Below, piece by piece: positions 59,701 through 64,000 of a stretch of DNA of 64,000 nucleotides (position 1 is the stretch's first letter; every line of letters starts with the position of its first letter). The stretch spans positions 22,850,495-22,914,494 of the forward strand of contig OU452225.1 in the NCBI GenBank assembly GCA_911728455.2, given 5' to 3'. The notes beneath the pieces were generated by a model that saw nothing but the letters and a program-made list of their open reading frames with translations, was not told the origin of the DNA and made no database searches. The stretch comes from Marthasterias glacialis. Lineage: Eukaryota > Echinodermata > Asteroidea > Forcipulatida > Asteriidae. Both the position numbers and the translations under genes were made by a program.

Positions 59701-62700
59701 TCAAAGTTATTGATCATTTTGAAAACAATTCCATAATAATAATAAAAACACTTGCTACTTTGTAAAATGTACTATTGAAACATAGGCTAACCAAACCTTG
59801 CTACAGCTTGCTCAGAAATAGTCTGCAATCTCAGTACAAACTGAAGCTTATGTATAGCTCTGTATGGCCAGGACCAGAAGGTCACCAAGACTCACTACTG
59901 GCTCTTGTGTCCATATCCATGTGCTTTCATGAAGACTGTGATGACTGGTGAAATACTACAGGGATTTTATTGTTTGTAACTATATTTCTTCAAAATGAAA
60001 AAGTTAGATAATTATTTACAAATTTATTTATTTATTTTTGTTGGGGCGGAGGAGGGCTCTAGCCCTCCCCCACTTTTGATCCGCATTTAGTTAAGCAGAC
60101 AACAGTTGTAACATGATGCTCATAAGACCCTAGGCCAGGTCATACTGAACCATACTGTATGTGAAGCCGACTGTGATATGTTGGTGTATTATCAGCACCT
60201 TCCGGTTTGGTCATCACACTCTCATGTGGAAAGGTTAAGAGGTCCATTCGAAATGTGTATATTTGATTAAAAACAGTTGGTTTTTCTTTCTATTCAGGGA
60301 AATAATGCCTGTCTGTTATTCTAATCAAAGCAATTTGTCCAACATTAAATGTTATTTTGAAAGATAGTTTTAGCATTCTTCTACTCCAGAGATTGCTATT
60401 TGCTGTCGCCTAGATGTTTGGTATGTTTTGTGCACATAAATTGGGGGCCAAAGGTCATATTTGGTATAGCCAAATGTTCTACTGTATTAAAATGAAAATG
60501 TGAAAAAGGGGTTGTTAGGTCTGCTAGTGACATTTTATTTTATGTTTATATATTTAGGTTCTACAACCAATGCTAGAGAGATTTGGTGTCAACTTTGAGT
60601 GTGATATTAAACGAAGGTAAGATAACAGCAGTACAATAAAGTCTGGAAGCACACATATCATGAAATCTATCAACCATGTGTTTGTAATGGGAGACTTTGG
60701 AGGCGTTAGCGGGCGCCCCAGTAAGTGGTCTTTTTCTATTGCTCTCATAATAGAAAAGGACCTTTGGTATTTTTGGATTGAAAGTCTGGATGCCTTAAGG
60801 AAGCCTTTCAAAATCTGCATGGGTGCTTGTTATAAACTAGAAAGAAAAAAAAACTTCTTTTCTCCCAAGATAATTTTTGCAAGATAAATTTTGCTCATGG
60901 GCACAGTGCCATGGTAGTGTGTCGTGGCCGAGCGGTTTAGTGCACCAGACTCAAGTTCTGGTGGTTAAGTCATAGGGGTGTAGGTTCGAATCCCGGTCAT
61001 AACACTTGTGTCCTTGAGCAAGATGCTTTACTATAATTGTTTCTCTTCACCCAGGGGTATAAATGGGTACCTGCGAGGGTAGAGGTTGATATTGTGTTTG
61101 AAAAAGCCTTCGGAGCGCCACGGCAGCTCGGGGTTGCATACTCCCCAGGGAGCTGAGAAAGATTACAGGAATGTTATTGGCCCAATGACCAGGGCACTAA
61201 TGTTAAGCGCATTGAGACGTTATTGTGAAATGTGCTATATAAGAACTGGTTATTATTATGATCTATAAACCAACATTCTAGATACTGCACCCTAAACTGC
61301 TTGGCCACATCACTCATTGTGTTGTATAGTGGTACAAAATCTAATCATTATCACCTGCAATCAGATAGATTGTTTGCAATACCCATTGTTAATTGTAGTC
61401 TAACCCACACCAACATGTACTTGGACAAGATTAGTCTTTCTGGTTCATTTACATACAAGTTTGACATACTTTCCTTTAGCTGACTCTTATATTGGGTTCT
61501 TTGTATTTTCGATTACATATCGATTATTCCCCTAGTAGAAGATAACAAGACTGGAGTGCTTGATATCATAGAAGCCCAACTGAATTATAGATATGGGCAT
61601 AATCACTGGTTTGGGGCTTTAAAGTTTGTGTATAACTGCGGGCTGGTGACTACACATGTTGTGGATCCAGCCCAATAGTGGTGAATATGAGCCTGTCTAT
61701 TGTCCAGTCAGTCAGGCTTCCATGATATCAAGTGATGTGGTCTTTAACCTTTATCTTGTACTTTGGGAATAATTGATATATCGAGTATACTTGATATTGG
61801 ATTTCCAATATGTCGATTGTTGAAACAAATCTTATATCAACAGACCTCAGGAAGAAATCCAATTGCTTTTGCCATTTTGTCAATATGTCAGAGGATAAGT
61901 TGTATTACCAGGAGATGTAGTTTTCCGTTATGCATTACTTCTGTTGAGATGGCCCTTTTAGCTAGCTTGATATTCTTTGAACTTTTCTTACCACCAGAGG
62001 TTACTATCCTAAAGGTGGTGGTGAGATACAAGTACGTACTGCACCAGTAGAACAACTAAAGGCTGTGGACATCACAGATCGTGGCCAACTGATAAAGATT
62101 CAAGGCAGAGCATTTGTTGCAGGAGTCTTACCAATCAAGGTATAAGGAACCACAACTTTACATCGGAGTAAACAAAGTACTTATGGGCGAGCTGCGAAAC
62201 AGAGTGAGCCTATGTGATGCCAATTTTTGTCCATTCGTAAAGGCTTTTTATTTACAAGGTTGAACATTGCCCCTGGATTTTTAAGAGCGAATTTAGACTG
62301 AAGTTTTAAAACTGAATTGTCATTTTGACGTATAGCAATACAAGATTTTGTAAACAAGAATAAAACTCATGATTGTGGCACCACCGGATCCAGCTGAATG
62401 ACCCATAAGGCCAATGAGCCATTATGACAATGACATTGAATGGCCATAACTCACTATTACAATGATGTACCAACTTGAAACTCTCATCAAAAACATCAAC
62501 CATCGCTACTGACATAACAATTCATAGTAAGGAACAAACCTTAATCTTATGACACCAGTTTCAAGTCAATGAGATAAAGACAATAACAACATAGAAAGGT
62601 TTTAACATAGGGATGGGCCCAAAAGTGCACATCTTATTCAAATTTATAATTCTCTTAAAAATAAGAAAGGGAAAAAAAAGGTAGCGGAAGCAATCCATTT

Positions 62701-63584
62701 CTGACTTTCTGAATGTTGGAAGTTGGATGCTGGTTGTCTGTATACACACCTCCAACACATTGTGTACATGTATACAGTGTATTTGATGTGTGTATGAATC
62801 TTCTTGTTCCCCACCTAATTGTTCTATTTCCTAGTCGGCCCAAGCCTACCCTTAGCCCCTCTACCTCAATGCAAACCAAGGAGGCAGTAGTCAAGTGCAT
62901 GCTTGTTAATGTCCCCACCCCTGTAAACAGTAGTTAATCAAATAATTACAACATCTACTTTTGCAGTTTTAGTTTAATATAAAATACACAAATCATCAGA
63001 CTCTGAAGATAAAGAAGGAAGCCATCTTGAAACATGTATCCACTTTTGCTCCTGTTTGTTTGCTTTTTTACCATTATTCTGCATGATTTTTTGTAACACA
63101 AAATGGTTTGCTGTAAAAGTAAAAGAGTTTACTGCAGCATACATTCTCGTTTTATAGTTTTAAACAAAACCTTCAGAAGCTAGTTTAGTTGTCACTTGTT
63201 GCTGCCTAAGGAGCACTATTTAACAGTACATTCCTGAGAAATAATTCATCCCATCTTCAAGAACATGTTTGAAAGGGCAACATTGCTGGTATTTTTACTC
63301 ATAGAAACATCATTTACAATGCGTCTGCATAAAGGAGCATTTGTGTGTGGTTTTCACCATTTGCTCTTCACAACTTGCTGATTAGATGATTGGTGTAATG
63401 CACTCCTGCTGATTTTGTTGTTGTACCTTCTCATTTATTAGTGTTATTTGTGCCTATGTTTACAGATAGCTCAGAGTATGGCAAGTACAGCAACAAGTAT
63501 CCTGAAGCAAAGATACCCTGATGTTCCAATTCATATCAAGAGTATACAAGAAGCTTCAGCTAGTGGCAATGGCTGTGGTATCAT
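56787..63584 (+). CDS. RTCA: RNA 3'-terminal phosphate cyclase, N-terminal part (7 exons)
   Basis: Exons 56787-56849, 57617-57717, 58238-58381, 59035-59158, 60558-60616, 61998-62139 and 63466-63584 join in phase, all GT/AG, giving residues 1-250 of a protein that is about 366 aa in human. The enzyme uses ATP to turn RNA 3'-phosphates into 2',3'-cyclic phosphates. Visible family landmarks are MEGGGQILR (19-27), [30 protein letters not shown] and the cyclase signature [10 protein letters not shown] (164-173), followed by [12 protein letters not shown]. The last exon ends SGNGCGI plus two bases before GTAAGA. The catalytic histidine and the C-terminal third lie past the window. The start codon is AGCAATGG. 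A possible acceptor at 56735-56736 (TTGCAG) suggests a 5' UTR intron. DBT lies head to head 5.8 kb away. Confidence 0.95.
57172..57255 (+). repeat. Dispersed repeat copy 2 (GACCTTTGTC type)
   Basis: Partner of 45841-45930. It is in RTCA intron 1. The order of matched blocks is conserved, but the borders are vague. Confidence 0.5.
58390..58985 (+). pseudogene. Relic of a LINE reverse transcriptase 3' end
   Basis: Translation gives [11 protein letters not shown] near 58395-58430, then after a gap LRS..., [13 protein letters not shown] and [12 protein letters not shown] near 58765-58935. HWLP, LRSS, DRAFS and FKxxLKTHLF in this order mark the C-terminus of CR1/L2/jockey-type LINE proteins. Frameshifts and a nested repeat (58501-58760) break it. 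It lies in RTCA intron 3, same strand as the host. Confidence 0.62.
58501..58760 (+). mobile_element. Diverged relative of the GGGCCCAATTTC MITE
   Basis: GGCCAATTTCATAAAGTTG followed by TAAGCAAATTTATGTGCTTA and, near the right, TTGATAAGCAGCGTGC and CTATAAGCAG resembles the ends of 1882-2922. It interrupts the LINE relic. Confidence 0.55.
60919..61262 (+). mobile_element. tRNA-Leu-derived SINE
   Basis: The head folds like a tRNA: box A TGGCCGAGCGGT (60925-60936), anticodon loop CTCAAGT (CAA, Leu) in a CCAGA/TCTGG stem, and box B GGTTCGAATCC (60983-60993). The acceptor stem is only partly paired. A conserved-type central region, CACCCAGGGGTATAAATGGG, and a tail ending CTATATAAGAACTGG plus TTATTATTATG follow. 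It lies in RTCA intron 5 in the sense orientation. Confidence 0.85.
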
Positions 63585-64000
63585 GTAAGATTGATCAGGC
63601 TTTTGTAAATCACTTTTTCAAGCTAAATTGTGACTGTTAGGTGACAAAATGACCATATTGTGTTTTGGGATTAATGACCCCAAACATATCTCCGCCACAC
63701 ACTCAACATGGATCAAAAAATGTACTCTGGAGTATTCACACTACCGCTTCTGACATGTGTTGGAATTTTCAAAAAGGATCGAGAGCTCTCAACTTACTCT
63801 CGACTAGGGTTGGTTTCGACACGGATCGAACGCTCTATGCGGGTCAATGACGGATAGAAATGTAGTGTGAAAAGGTCAGTCAAACTTAGACGGATCGGAC
63901 CCGTGTCCAACACAGATTTTTTGTGGCATGAAAAGGCCTCCTGTCCAAACAATTTGGTGGGAAGTGACACAGGAGAAGAGGATATGGGAGGATTAAGGCC
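63585..64000 (+). other. Start of RTCA intron 7
   Basis: No further exon or repeat is recognised before the window ends. Confidence 0.7.

Noticed and set aside
60919-61000. Functional tRNA-Leu(CAA) gene
   Set aside because: The acceptor stem is imperfect and the sequence runs on into a SINE body and A/T-rich tail.

Overview
The window is animal nuclear DNA: AT-rich, with spliced genes separated by long introns and many transposon relics. The two well-preserved genes encode close relatives of human mitochondrial DBT and RTCA and lie head to head, as they do in human. Together with a tRNA-Leu-derived SINE and several short TIR elements, this suggests a marine invertebrate deuterostome. An echinoderm is plausible, but the species cannot be fixed from the sequence alone.

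Layout. 1-921 is non-repetitive flank with no convincing gene. 922-32445 is a 31.5-kb nested and tandem pile of non-autonomous rolling-circle (Helitron, Helentron-type) elements. They share a GGTGTTCGG 5' end, a CCGAACACC 3' subterminal repeat, a 3' hairpin, a CTAG end and insertion between two Ts. Three size families (about 1.23, 1.7 and 2.7-3.3 kb) occur in both orientations, some inserted inside others and some chimeric. All are packed with palindromes that match CRE (TGACGTCA) and ETS (ACTTCCGG/CCGGAAGT) sites plus TGACC half-sites. No helicase/Rep coding sequence is visible.

32573-37037 (minus) is a small secreted Reeler-domain protein gene in three exons, with a decayed duplicate of its first exon and a 31-bp minisatellite in its first intron. 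The transposon pile ends only 128 bp past its stop codon. 37038-40682 is intergenic and holds two 168-169-bp TA-flanked MITEs, one of them nested in a fold-back element.

40683-50948 (minus) is a complete 11-exon DBT gene (516 codons), the lipoyl transacylase E2 core of the mitochondrial branched-chain 2-oxoacid dehydrogenase. 50949-56786 separates it from the divergent gene and carries E-boxes next to DBT, a T-rich tract with a LINE-like tail, forkhead-motif repeats and a fold-back element with a nested 9-bp-TSD MITE. 56787-63584 (plus) holds the first seven coding exons (250 codons) of RTCA, the RNA 3'-terminal phosphate cyclase; its C-terminal third lies beyond the window. Its introns contain a SINE, a LINE reverse-transcriptase relic and a diverged MITE.

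DBT and RTCA are not known to act in one pathway; their adjacency is best read as ancient conserved synteny.
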